Positions 51,082 through 59,294 of a DNA stretch of 64,000 nt are shown here, piece by piece. The stretch comes from Pseudomonadota bacterium (GTDB taxonomy: Bacteria > Desulfobacterota > Desulfobulbia > Desulfobulbales > Desulfocapsaceae): contig JAEYNP010000039.1 in NCBI GenBank assembly GCA_023412495.1, positions 124,001 to 188,000 on the forward strand, in the 5' to 3' direction. Numbering within the stretch: the first letter of the stretch is position 1; the number at the start of each line of letters is the position of its first letter. Both the position numbers and the translations under genes were made by a program. The notes below the pieces were generated by a model. The model had not been told where the DNA came from and ran no database searches. It saw only the letters and a program-made list of their open reading frames with translations.

Positions 51082-52380
51082 ATGACGACATCCTTTCGGC
51101 TGCCCGATCTCGGCGAAGGCGTGCATGAGGCGGAAATTCTTGCAATCCCGGTAACTCCCGGCCAGGAAGTCAAGGAAGGCGACATCATCATGGAGATCGA
51201 GACCGACAAGGCGGCGGTGGAAATTCCCTCGCCGGTGACCGGAACCGTGGCCGAGATCATGGTCCGCCCGGGCGATAAGGCGATTGTCGGCAACGTGCTC
51301 ATGACATTCCGGACCGGTAAAGAAAAACCGGTCAAACAGCCGGCCGCCCCGCCATCCCCGCAGCCGCCTGCAGGGGAGAAGCAGCAGGGCCCCGTCCCGG
51401 CTTCCCCCTCCACCAGGAGGCTTGCCCGCGAGCTGGGCGTCGATTTGCACGAGGTGACGCCAACCGGTTCCGGCGGCGTGGTGACCAAGGACGACGTCCT
51501 CGCCCACGCCAAGACGAAAGAGCGCCCGGCGCAAACCGAGCCGTCTCCGGCGGCTGAGAAGACTGCAACGACCGAGCCTGCCGCCGAGCCGGTGACACCA
51601 CCGGAACCGGCTCCCACGCCGCCGGTCCCGCCCGGCAGGCTGCCCGATTTTGCCAAATGGGGCCCCGTCGAGCGGCTGCCGTTCCGCTCGATCCGGCGGG
51701 CCACCGCCACCCAGATGGCCACATCCTGGAGCCAGATCCCCCACGTCTGGTGCCAGGACGACGTCGATATCACCCGCCTGGAGGCCTTCCGCCAGAAACA
51801 CAAGGCGGAGATCGCCACGGCCGGCGGCCGGCTGACCATGACCGTCTTCGCCATCAAGGCGGTGGCCACCGCGCTCAAGCTCTATCCGAGCTTCAACGCC
51901 AGCCTCGATCTCGCCGCCCAGGAGATCATCGTCAAACGCTATTTCCACATCGGCATCGCCGTCGACAGCGACCACGGCCTGACCGTGCCGGTGATCCGCG
52001 ACGTCGACCGCAAGAGCATCAAGGAGCTGGCCGTGGAGGTCGAGGGGATGGTGGGCAAGGTCCGCACCGGCAGGGTGAGCCGGGAGGAGATGCAGGGAGG
52101 CACCTTCACCATCACCAACGCCGGGGCCCTCGGCGGCCACCACTTCTCGGCCATCATCAATTATCCGGAGGTGGCCATCCTCGGCCTCGGCCAGGGCAGG
52201 ATGCAGCCCGCCGTCGTCACCGACGAGCGCGGCCGTTACGAGATCGTGCCGCGTCTCATCATGCCCATCGTCCTCTGCTTCGACCACCGGGTGGTGGACG
52301 GCGCTGACGCCGTGCGTTTCCTCAAGGTGGTGACCGGCGCCCTGCAGGATCCGGACGAGTTGTTGATTACGATGATTTAG
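51082..52380 (+). CDS. pdhC: Dihydrolipoamide acetyltransferase (E2)
   Basis: A 432-residue E2 core protein. One lipoyl domain (1-75) with DKAAVEIPSP carrying the lipoyl Lys, a Pro/Ala linker, an E1/E3-binding domain (PSTRRLARELGVDLHEVTPT), a second linker and the catalytic domain with HRVVDGADAVRFL at its end. GGAGAATGT precedes the ATG. It transfers the acyl group to CoA. LipB and LipA in this window would lipoylate it. Confidence 0.94.
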   Translation: MTTSFRLPDLGEGVHEAEILAIPVTPGQEVKEGDIIMEIETDKAAVEIPSPVTGTVAEIMVRPGDKAIVGNVLMTFRTGKEKPVKQPAAPPSPQPPAGEKQQGPVPASPSTRRLARELGVDLHEVTPTGSGGVVTKDDVLAHAKTKERPAQTEPSPAAEKTATTEPAAEPVTPPEPAPTPPVPPGRLPDFAKWGPVERLPFRSIRRATATQMATSWSQIPHVWCQDDVDITRLEAFRQKHKAEIATAGGRLTMTVFAIKAVATALKLYPSFNASLDLAAQEIIVKRYFHIGIAVDSDHGLTVPVIRDVDRKSIKELAVEVEGMVGKVRTGRVSREEMQGGTFTITNAGALGGHHFSAIINYPEVAILGLGQGRMQPAVVTDERGRYEIVPRLIMPIVLCFDHRVVDGADAVRFLKVVTGALQDPDELLITMI

Positions 52381-52391
52381 TAAGTGGTTAA

Positions 52392-52466
52392 CGGGCGAAC
52401 ACAAGGTTCCGCCCCTACGAACTGACTACGATCTCCAGGTGTAGGGGCGAACCTTGTGTTCCCCCG
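52392..52466. repeat. Palindromic repeat R1 between pdhC and lpdA
   Basis: CGGGCGAACACAAGGTTCCG from 52392 is answered by the inverted arm GTAGGGGCGAACCTTGTGTT at 52441-52460, around a loop of about 22 bases. It sits 12 bases after the pdhC stop. Confidence 0.85.
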
Positions 52467-52496
52467 TTTCAAGAACAATTTGCCAAGGAGAGCTCT

Positions 52497-53921
52497 ATGG
52501 TTGTGGGCGATATGGAGATGCACACCGATCTTCTGGTGATCGGCGGCGGGCCCGGCGGGTACGGCGCCGCCTTCCGGGCGGCCGACCTGGGAATGGACGT
52601 GATCCTGGTGGACCCGCGGGAGTCCCTCGGCGGGCTGTGCCTCCACGCCGGCTGCATCCCGGCCAAAATTCTGCTTGCCGCCGCCGAACTCATCCAGGAT
52701 GCGGAACGAGCAGAAAAGATGGGCATCGGCTTCGGCCCTCCGCGGCTCGATCTCAACGCCATCAAGGCCTGGCAGCAGCAGCGGCTCGACACCATGGCCC
52801 GGCACCTCATGACGCTTGCCCAAAAACGCGGGGTGCTCGTCATCCACGGCAGGGCCCGCTTTGCGGGATCGTCTTCGGCGCGGCTGGCCGGAGCCGAGAT
52901 CAGCGCGGTCCGCTTCAAGCATGCCGTCATCGCCACAGGTTCCCGCCCCCGCCTCCTGCCCGGCCTGGAGCCGGCCCCCGGCAGCCGGATCATGGATACA
53001 GAGACGGCCCTGACCCTGGGCGAAATCCCGCCGACGCTCCTGGTGGCGGGTTACGGCTACATCGGTCTGGAGCTCGCCTCGATCTACGCCGCCCTGGGCA
53101 GCAGGGTGACCCTTCTGGAACAGGCCGAACGGCTGCTGCCGGGTGTCGACGCCGATCTGGTTGCACCGCTGCAGGAGAGTCTCACCCAGCGCTTCGCGGA
53201 GATCGTCCTTTGCGCACAGATTACAGATGCAGAGGAAGCATCCGACAGGGTCGCTCTCCGCTTCACCCGCGGCGGCGCAACCGAGGAGCGCCGAGCCGAC
53301 CGGGCACTCCTCGCCCTCGGCCGGATCCCCAACAGCGGCGAGTTGGGGCTGGAACAGACCGGAGTCACCCTCGACAGCCGCGGCTTCATCGAAACGGACG
53401 CGACAAAACGAACCCGCGACCCGAAGATCTTTGCCGTCGGAGACGTGGCGGGCGGACCGATGCTGGCCCACAAGGCGATCCGCGAGGGGCGAGTCGCCGC
53501 CGAAACCATCGGCGGCAAAACGAGCGGCTTCGACGTCCTGGCACTGCCTGCGGTAGTTTATACCAACCCGCAGCTCGCCTGGTGCGGGGTCAGCGAGAAC
53601 AAGGCCCGGCGCGAGGGCATTCCCCATGCGGTGAAAAAATTTCCCTGGCGCTACTCGGATCGGGCCCAGACCCTTGGCGAAACAGGGGGGCTCACCAAAC
53701 TGGTGATCGATCCCGACTCCGGCCGCATTCTCGGAGCGGGCATCGTCGGCCGGCAGGCCGAGGCACTGATCGGCGAAGCAACTCTCGCCATCGAAATGGG
53801 CGCCCTGGCCGAGGATCTGGCGCTTACCCTGCACCCCTATCCGAGCCTCTCGGAAACGGAAGCGGAGGCAGCGGAAATTTTTCTCGCCAGCCCGACGCAT
53901 ATCTTGCCGGAATCGCAATAA
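52497..53921 (+). CDS. lpdA: Dihydrolipoamide dehydrogenase (E3)
   Basis: A 474-residue FAD disulfide oxidoreductase. FAD motif LLVIGGGPGGYGAAFRAADLG, redox-active CLHAGC in GLCLHAGCIPAKIL (normally NVGC), NAD motif VAGYGYIGLELASIYAALGS, FAVGDVAGGPMLAHKA and the dimer-domain HPYPSLSETEAEAA with the catalytic His-Glu pair. AAGGAGAGCTCT precedes the ATG. It reoxidises E2, and could serve the glycine cleavage system too, since no other lpd is in the window. Confidence 0.93.
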   Translation: MVVGDMEMHTDLLVIGGGPGGYGAAFRAADLGMDVILVDPRESLGGLCLHAGCIPAKILLAAAELIQDAERAEKMGIGFGPPRLDLNAIKAWQQQRLDTMARHLMTLAQKRGVLVIHGRARFAGSSSARLAGAEISAVRFKHAVIATGSRPRLLPGLEPAPGSRIMDTETALTLGEIPPTLLVAGYGYIGLELASIYAALGSRVTLLEQAERLLPGVDADLVAPLQESLTQRFAEIVLCAQITDAEEASDRVALRFTRGGATEERRADRALLALGRIPNSGELGLEQTGVTLDSRGFIETDATKRTRDPKIFAVGDVAGGPMLAHKAIREGRVAAETIGGKTSGFDVLALPAVVYTNPQLAWCGVSENKARREGIPHAVKKFPWRYSDRAQTLGETGGLTKLVIDPDSGRILGAGIVGRQAEALIGEATLAIEMGALAEDLALTLHPYPSLSETEAEAAEIFLASPTHILPESQ

Positions 53922-54087
53922 AGAGAGGAAATAGAGGCAAAAGGCGCGCCCCATTTGCATTCCTTCGGTATGGATACTAAAATAGGATAAGGACAGAAGG
54001 ATCCGCGGCAGGAACTGCCCGATAAATAACCGTTTTTCAGCGGGATCAAATGACGGAAAAGACCAAGAACATTCACGGAGATCGATT

Positions 54088-55032
54088 ATGAGGATAGTGA
54101 TCGTCGGCGGCGGTGCGATTGGCAGGCTTTTTGGCTCCTTACTGGTTCGCGGGGGCAATGAGGTAACCCTCATCGATATCGATTTGACGACTCTGGGGGC
54201 CCTTCGGGAAAAGGGCATCGGCCTGGTCGAGAACGGTGAACATTTCGACGAGGCCCTCTCCTACCCCGTCCAGGCGCTCTCCTCCGCCATCTCGCTGACC
54301 GAGGCCGATGCGGTCCTCCTGCTGGTGAAATCACAGGACACTATGGCGGCGGTCAAGGATGTGGCCCACCTGATCACCCCCACATGCCCCCTGCTCTGTC
54401 TTCAGACGGGGCTCGGTAACCTCGAGGTGGCGAGCAAGATCGTACCCGTCGAGAATATTCTCCTGGGCATCACTTTCATGTCCGGCACCGCCCTCAGCGA
54501 GGCTCGGGTTCGGCGGGGCGGCACGGGCAAGACTTATCTCGGCGAGTTGGACGGCAGCTTTTCCAAGCGCCTCGAGAACATTCACAACGTCTTCAACCGC
54601 AGCGGCCTTGAAACCGTGATGGTCAAGGAAATTATCGGCAGACTGTGGTGCAAGGTCATCACCTATTCCGCAATCAACCCGGTGTCGGCGATCCTGCAGG
54701 TGCCGAACGGCTCGCTGACCTCGAAGATGGAGTCGATCACCCTGATGAAGAGACTGCTGGACGAAGGCAGGGATGTGGCCATAGCCCACTCCATCAATCT
54801 GGTATACCCCGATCTCTACCAGCTGCTTTTCGATGCCTGCGCCAGGAGCAGCAACAATCTCTCGTCCATGCTGCAGGATATCCTCAACGAGGTACCCACC
54901 GAGATCGATGCGCAGAACGGCGCCATCTGCCGTTACGCCGAACAGTACGGGATCAGCGTACCCACCCATCGCACCATGGTGGAGTTGATCAAACTGCTCG
55001 AATGCTGGAAACCTGCGGTCGAACAATCGTAA
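54088..55032 (+). CDS. Ketopantoate reductase family protein
   Basis: A 314-residue NADP-dependent reductase. IVIVGGGAIGRLFGSLLVRGG is the nucleotide-binding loop, LLLVKSQDTMAAV contains the conserved K, and WCKVITYSAINPVSAILQVPNG holds the catalytic Lys and Asn. The fold of PanE/ApbA is clear; because other 2-oxoacid reductases share it, pantothenate synthesis is not certain. GGAGATCGATT precedes the ATG. Confidence 0.85.
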   Translation: MRIVIVGGGAIGRLFGSLLVRGGNEVTLIDIDLTTLGALREKGIGLVENGEHFDEALSYPVQALSSAISLTEADAVLLLVKSQDTMAAVKDVAHLITPTCPLLCLQTGLGNLEVASKIVPVENILLGITFMSGTALSEARVRRGGTGKTYLGELDGSFSKRLENIHNVFNRSGLETVMVKEIIGRLWCKVITYSAINPVSAILQVPNGSLTSKMESITLMKRLLDEGRDVAIAHSINLVYPDLYQLLFDACARSSNNLSSMLQDILNEVPTEIDAQNGAICRYAEQYGISVPTHRTMVELIKLLECWKPAVEQS

Positions 55033-55077
55033 CGATAAAAAGCAACAACGGCACCATAACCTTCAAGGGAGGTGGCG

Positions 55078-55533
55078 ATGGGTGAATGGCACAATATCTT
55101 AGTCGCGGTGGATGCAATGGAACCCTCCTTGCGGGCCGTCAGCTATGTCGGCAGGATCGCCGGCGACCTCGAAACCGTCTCGATCTGTCTGCTCCACGTC
55201 TATCCCGAACCCCCGCCCGACTTCTATGTCAAAGGCGGGGTCAAGGACGATTACCAGGCCCAGAAGATCACCAGGGCCGAGGATCTCTTCAAGCGCTGCA
55301 TCGAGATCCTCGTGGCGGCCGGGGTCAAGCGGGACGCCATCTATTGCACCACCCACATGGCCGAGGGCAAGACCATCAGCGACACGGTCCTGGAAGTGCG
55401 GGGGCAGGGGGACTTCGGCACCGTCGTCACCGGCAAGCGCGGCGTCTCCAAGGCGGAGGAATTCCTCTTCGGCTCCATCTCCAACGCGCTCGCTCGCCAC
55501 TGCCACGAATTCACCACCTGGATCGTGGGGTGA
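55078..55533 (+). CDS. Universal stress protein family
   Basis: A 151-residue UspA domain. HNILVAVDAMEPSLRAVSYVG is the first strand and loop; VVTGKRGVSKAEEFLFGSISNALARH has the G-2x-G-9x-G(S/T)-like loop expected to bind ATP. The start with GGGAGGTGGCG places it 45 bases after the reductase stop. It ends three bases before the kinase-like gene, which suggests translational linkage. Confidence 0.87.
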   Translation: MGEWHNILVAVDAMEPSLRAVSYVGRIAGDLETVSICLLHVYPEPPPDFYVKGGVKDDYQAQKITRAEDLFKRCIEILVAAGVKRDAIYCTTHMAEGKTISDTVLEVRGQGDFGTVVTGKRGVSKAEEFLFGSISNALARHCHEFTTWIVG

Positions 55534-55536
55534 GAG

Positions 55537-56520
55537 ATGATTGACTGGAGTCCCTTCCCCGAGAAGATCCTCACAACCCTGCAGAACCACAACGCGGTCA
55601 AAAGCCTGCGCCGGCAGCCGGTCATCTACCGGGACACCAGCGACTTCACCCGGATCGACTATGGTGACGTCATCCATGTGGACGGCAGGTATTTCCTGGT
55701 GACTGGCTACACCAAGGAGGGCCGGTTCGGCATCGACGAGCAGCCCAAACAGTGGGTTCCCAAGGTATACGATCTGGAGTCGGGGGAGAGGAAGATCATC
55801 AAGCTGGTCTTCCACGAGACCTTCTCCATGAAGCTCGGCCAGTTCGACGTCACCTGCTACCGCAGCCCGGAAAAGGAGGGGCGGGTCCTCGAACTGGTGC
55901 GGGGCAATCCCATGTTCATGCAGGGCTACTCCACCCTCGACGAGGTGGGCAACCTGGTTCGCATCCTCGAGATCATTCAGGGTACCCGCCTCGACACGGT
56001 GATCGGCAGAGTGAACTGCGACTACATCGATTACCTGGCGCAACACGCGGAGGGTTTTCTGCGCCGCTTCCAAAAATCGGTGGAAGCGATCATCATGCTC
56101 CACGATCACGGTCTGAAGCATGGGGATATCCGCCGAGACCATATCTTTGTCGATGAAGACGGCAACTACCGCTGGATCGATTTCGACTACGATTTCTACC
56201 TGCCGGAGCGGCCCTTCGCACTCGACCTGATCGGGCTCGGCAACGTCCTCCTCTTCATCCTCGGGCGCAGGAACTTCCGGCCCGTCGACGTCCTCCACGA
56301 CCCGGAGATGGGGGAGAAGGTCCTCGACCGGCTGAATACCGACGACCTGGCCCTGCTGTCCCGCGACCGTATCTTCAACCTGGGCAAGCTCTACCCGGTC
56401 CTGCCGAAATGCTTCAACGACATCCTCCTCCACTTCAGCGCAGGCACCTCGGTAATCTACGACTCGGTGAAGGAATTCGCCGACGATCTGGCGAGCAGCA
56501 TCTATCAGGTGTACGGCTGA
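55537..56520 (+). CDS. Protein kinase-like fold protein
   Basis: A 327-residue protein with kinase-fold catalytic motifs: HGLKHGDIRRDHIFVDEDGN with HGD at 195-197, and WIDFDYDF (Asp215 and Asp217) in the place of the metal-binding DFG. The N-lobe contains KVYDLESGERKIIKLVFHETFS with a candidate ATP lysine. A glycine-rich loop is not clear. Family may be the RIO/aminoglycoside-phosphotransferase group. It follows the UspA gene by three bases; a partnership in stress signalling is inference. Confidence 0.72.
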   Translation: MIDWSPFPEKILTTLQNHNAVKSLRRQPVIYRDTSDFTRIDYGDVIHVDGRYFLVTGYTKEGRFGIDEQPKQWVPKVYDLESGERKIIKLVFHETFSMKLGQFDVTCYRSPEKEGRVLELVRGNPMFMQGYSTLDEVGNLVRILEIIQGTRLDTVIGRVNCDYIDYLAQHAEGFLRRFQKSVEAIIMLHDHGLKHGDIRRDHIFVDEDGNYRWIDFDYDFYLPERPFALDLIGLGNVLLFILGRRNFRPVDVLHDPEMGEKVLDRLNTDDLALLSRDRIFNLGKLYPVLPKCFNDILLHFSAGTSVIYDSVKEFADDLASSIYQVYG

Positions 56521-56906
56521 TCCAAATTTGACCGGGGGGAAATTTACATAGGGTGCTGCAGTATGCACCGAGGCGTTGTCTCTGTCATTTCACGGGCGAA
56601 CACGAGGTTCGCCCCACAAACTGCCTACGGTCGCCGGTGTAGGGCGAACCTTGTGTTCGCCCTGGTAAAAGTCCAGATTCCAGGGATACCTCCTTTCGAT
56701 CGTTCCCACACTCCAGCACGTGGGAACTCAGCCTGGGACGCTCCTGCGTCCGAGTTGAAGGCCTGAATCCGCTATGTGGTCATGAAGCCGGAAAAGGTGA
56801 ACGAGACGATGAGAGAGCACAAAGTGCCTCCTGCCACCTCTGTAGACATGAGATGAAAAAGCTGACGAAAACAGCCGCCCAACCACTTGGATAATGGAGA
56901 AATGCC
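56521..56906. other. Intergenic region holding an R1 repeat
   Basis: Besides R1 (56593-56662) the region contains a GC-rich stretch near 56705-56760 with an inverted TTCCCACACTCCAGCACGTGGGAA and no further gene before the small Cys-rich frame. Confidence 0.55.
56593..56662. repeat. Palindromic repeat R1 after the kinase-like gene
   Basis: CGGGCGAACACGAGGTTCGC and the inverted arm GTAGGGCGAACCTTGTGTTC, 56638-56662, flank a short loop. Same family as 52392-52466. Confidence 0.85.
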
Positions 56907-57110
56907 ATGGACTCTCTGCAAATATTCAACACCGCCCTGCAGTTCGAAGAAAAAATCAGGGATCTTTGCCGGGTCATAGTTTATGAAAAGAAGAAAACGG
57001 GCTGCTGCGGACGTTGCCGGGACTGCAAATGTCACGGGAAGAACTGCGGCAGGCATCGCCAAGCAGAAGGACGGGGCATCACCAGCCGAATGATGCAGGA
57101 ACTGCCCTAA
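56907..57110 (+). CDS. Small protein, rubrerythrin-like start with Cys-rich tail (possibly truncated)
   Basis: A 67-residue frame with GGAG seven bases before the ATG. MDSLQIFNTALQFEEKIRDLC resembles the first helix of ferritin-like/rubrerythrin proteins; after that it turns into a cluster CCGRCRDCKCHGKNCGRH with six cysteines in 15 residues. Either it is a rubrerythrin gene truncated or frameshifted after about 25 codons, or a genuine small metal-binding protein. I cannot decide. Confidence 0.4.
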   Translation: MDSLQIFNTALQFEEKIRDLCRVIVYEKKKTGCCGRCRDCKCHGKNCGRHRQAEGRGITSRMMQELP

Positions 57111-57176
57111 CCCGTCGCCTGGAGCGAGGGAAATCCGGATGCCGGCTGAAGATGACTTTAGCCGGAGGGGAGAACG

Positions 57177-57209
57177 ACCCTTGGATTGCGGGCGTCCACC
57201 CGCATGAGA
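57177..57209 (-). repeat. Short relic of repeat family R2
   Basis: GACCCTTGGATTGCGGGCGT followed by CCACCCGCATGAG matches the CCCTTGGGTTGCGGGCGTCAGC..GCAT block of R2. Confidence 0.5.
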
Positions 57210-57229
57210 TGTCGGAACTCGCCAAAATA

Positions 57230-57892
57230 TCAGGCGAACAACGGCTGGCAGATGAGCATGACCATACCTGTGATGAGCGGCACTGACAGGTTGTCGTTGA
57301 TGGTGAGGTTCTTGCCGAGCCTGATGGGAAAGAGCTCGAAGAAGGTGTTGGCAAAGGAAGCGATCAGGATGAGCGGCACGGGGACGGTCCCGTTCCAGCG
57401 GTCGAGCAGCAGCGGCAGATGAGGGTAGACGAAAAAGAAGAGAAATAGCCCCAGCAGAAAGCACGCCGCGGATCCCTCGAGTGACTTCTTGCCGATCTTG
57501 ATCCGGCCGAAGCGTATCCCAACGATGGCGGCGACGGCGTCGCCGAGGATGAAGAGGGACAGGGCGATAAATGAGATCTGGGGATCCTGGTAAAAGATTA
57601 CCGAACAGATGAAGGCCGAGGCGAAGATATAGGTGGCGCCGGTCATCTCCTTCTTCTCCGAGCTTCTCAGCACTCCGGAACCGAGCCGGCCGAACAGCAT
57701 CTGTACCGTTGCATTATGGAAGCGCAGAAATTCCAGGAAGAACGAACCGAGGGTCAGAAAGAGCAAAACGACCACCGGGGTCAGGGAGGAGTAGTCTTCC
57801 AGCAGGGGGATGTAAAAAATCCCCGCCGGGATGAGAGTCCCGGAGAAGATATGCAGCAATTTCCTATTTATTTCCTCTTTTGTTAAGACCAT
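57230..57892 (-). CDS. Polyprenol/dolichol kinase-like membrane protein
   Basis: A 220-residue membrane protein with six or seven helices. EEINRKLLHIFSGTLIPAGI at the start, FLEFLRFHN, and GDAVAAIVGIRFGRIKIGKKSLEGSAACF are motifs of the SEC59/phytol kinase and cytidylyltransferase-like group, which use CTP or another nucleotide to phosphorylate a polyprenol or lipid alcohol. FELFPIRLGKNLTINDNLSVP is the C-terminal motif. The ATG at 57892 is preferred to a longer frame. Confidence 0.8.
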   Translation of the reverse strand: MVLTKEEINRKLLHIFSGTLIPAGIFYIPLLEDYSSLTPVVVLLFLTLGSFFLEFLRFHNATVQMLFGRLGSGVLRSSEKKEMTGATYIFASAFICSVIFYQDPQISFIALSLFILGDAVAAIVGIRFGRIKIGKKSLEGSAACFLLGLFLFFFVYPHLPLLLDRWNGTVPVPLILIASFANTFFELFPIRLGKNLTINDNLSVPLITGMVMLICQPLFA

Positions 57893-58029
57893 ACGCTTTC
57901 TGAAAACCTCTTCCCGGGCAAGACCTGTGAATTCAGTTGGACCGTCCTGCCCTCGAAAAGAGAGCAGGCGACTGCCCATAAAATAGCCGCAAAAATTGCG
58001 TTCGGCTTGTGAATTCTTGATGGACTCGT

Positions 58030-58063
58030 AAAAAGTCCGATCTATTCGTATATCGAACTTTTT
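58030..58063 (-). terminator. Putative bidirectional terminator after the PfkB kinase gene
   Basis: AAAAAGTCCGAT at 58030-58041 is inverted against ATCGAACTTTTT at 58052-58063, so the minus-strand transcript of the PfkB gene ends in a stem followed by Ts. It is part of a larger repeated segment, 58074-58108 of which recurs at 41480-41515. Confidence 0.5.
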
Positions 58064-58166
58064 CCAGAGTACATCTCCACGGGTTGGAGCACTTTTTACG
58101 GTTTATCAATTCCTGCCGACGCCGGAAAAATCCATGATCTGCCGTTTCATCTTTTGATCCGAAAAA

Positions 58167-59057
58167 TCAAGCGTCGAACATCTTCATCTCCTCAGGAATA
58201 TCCGGCATCGCCCCCTGCCTGGTGCAAACGTAGACGGCGAGTCGGTTGGCCATTTCGTTGAGACGATCGAGGTCCATCTTTCCGAGCCAGCCGAGGGTCG
58301 CCGCCGCGGTGAAGGCGTCCCCCGCCCCGATGGTGTCTGCGATCTCGGCGGCGATGCCCGGATGGACGGAGGTTTTTTTCGAGGTCATGAGCAGGCTTCC
58401 CTGTCCGCCGCGGGTCAGGATCGCCAGGCTCACTCCGAACCTTTTCAGCATCTCTTGAAGCAAAAGCCTCTCTTCGCCCCGCCCGAACCCCAGCAACTCG
58501 GCCAACAACGGCAGCTCGGCATCGTTCAGCTTCACTATATCGGCGCGGGCAAGAGAAAACTCGACAACTTCCCTCGAGTAAAAATCCTGCCTGAGATTGA
58601 CATCATAGACCCGCACTGTTCCCGGCCGCAGGCCGTCGAGGTAGTCCAAAATGGTCCGCCGGGAATCAACCGACCGCTGGGCGAGGGTGCCGAAACAGAC
58701 GGCATCGAGTTCGTCTCGAAGGTTTCGGGCGAAGTCGTTCGCCTGCAGGTGATCCCAGGCCACCTCGGGCGGAAATCGGTAGGCAGCAACCCCTTCGCCG
58801 TCGAGGGAAATATCGACATACCCCGTAGGCAGCCCTTCCGCAACCGAGATTCCCGCGGTCTCCACCCCGCGCCCTCGCAGCTGATCGAGGGCCCTTGCCC
58901 CGCGAAGATCCTTGCCGATGGTCGAGATGGGGATACCCCGTCCCCCCAGGGCCGTCACATGGTAGGCAAAATTTACCGGAGCCCCGCCGAGTACCTCGGC
59001 CCCGGGCAGTACATCCCAGAGGATTTCGCCGATTGCGGCGATTACATATTTCTTCAT
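58167..59057 (-). CDS. PfkB family carbohydrate kinase (fructokinase-like)
   Basis: A 296-residue ribokinase-fold sugar kinase. The ATG at 59057 has GGGAG upstream. GEILWDVLPGAEVLGGAPVNFAYH is the N-terminal PfkB signature region and DTIGAGDAFTAAATLGWLG the C-terminal signature with catalytic Asp; LTRGGQGSLLM is also present. By fit to family it may phosphorylate fructose or a related sugar. It lies 274 bases upstream of the polyprenol-kinase-like gene on the same strand, with a terminator between. Confidence 0.9.
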   Translation of the reverse strand: MKKYVIAAIGEILWDVLPGAEVLGGAPVNFAYHVTALGGRGIPISTIGKDLRGARALDQLRGRGVETAGISVAEGLPTGYVDISLDGEGVAAYRFPPEVAWDHLQANDFARNLRDELDAVCFGTLAQRSVDSRRTILDYLDGLRPGTVRVYDVNLRQDFYSREVVEFSLARADIVKLNDAELPLLAELLGFGRGEERLLLQEMLKRFGVSLAILTRGGQGSLLMTSKKTSVHPGIAAEIADTIGAGDAFTAAATLGWLGKMDLDRLNEMANRLAVYVCTRQGAMPDIPEEMKMFDA

Positions 59058-59294
59058 CGTGCTGTCTCCCTGTTGCGGCAACTGTCGTTGTTTTGGCACG
59101 CCGGACTATGGCCTGCCGGCGGCCCATTCTCCCACCTGCCCTTGATCACCTTTTTGAAATTATTGACTTACAGAAAGGATCGAGTACAGTAATCGCAATT
59201 TTCGTGATGTCGCGGCAACGTCGATTCCGGGGGTTTATGCTCGCCCCCCTCCAGGTACCGTATTCTCACAATTCTAGCTGATGGGGATATTCCA

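Noticed and set aside
52377..52496. Break between two operons at the pdhC-lpdA gap
   Set aside because: The gap is filled by repeat R1 only; there is no terminator with a T-run, so one operon remains the simplest reading.
52377..54218. A 613-codon minus-strand frame opposite lpdA
   Set aside because: Shadow of lpdA, which has all FAD, redox and NAD motifs and a ribosome binding site.
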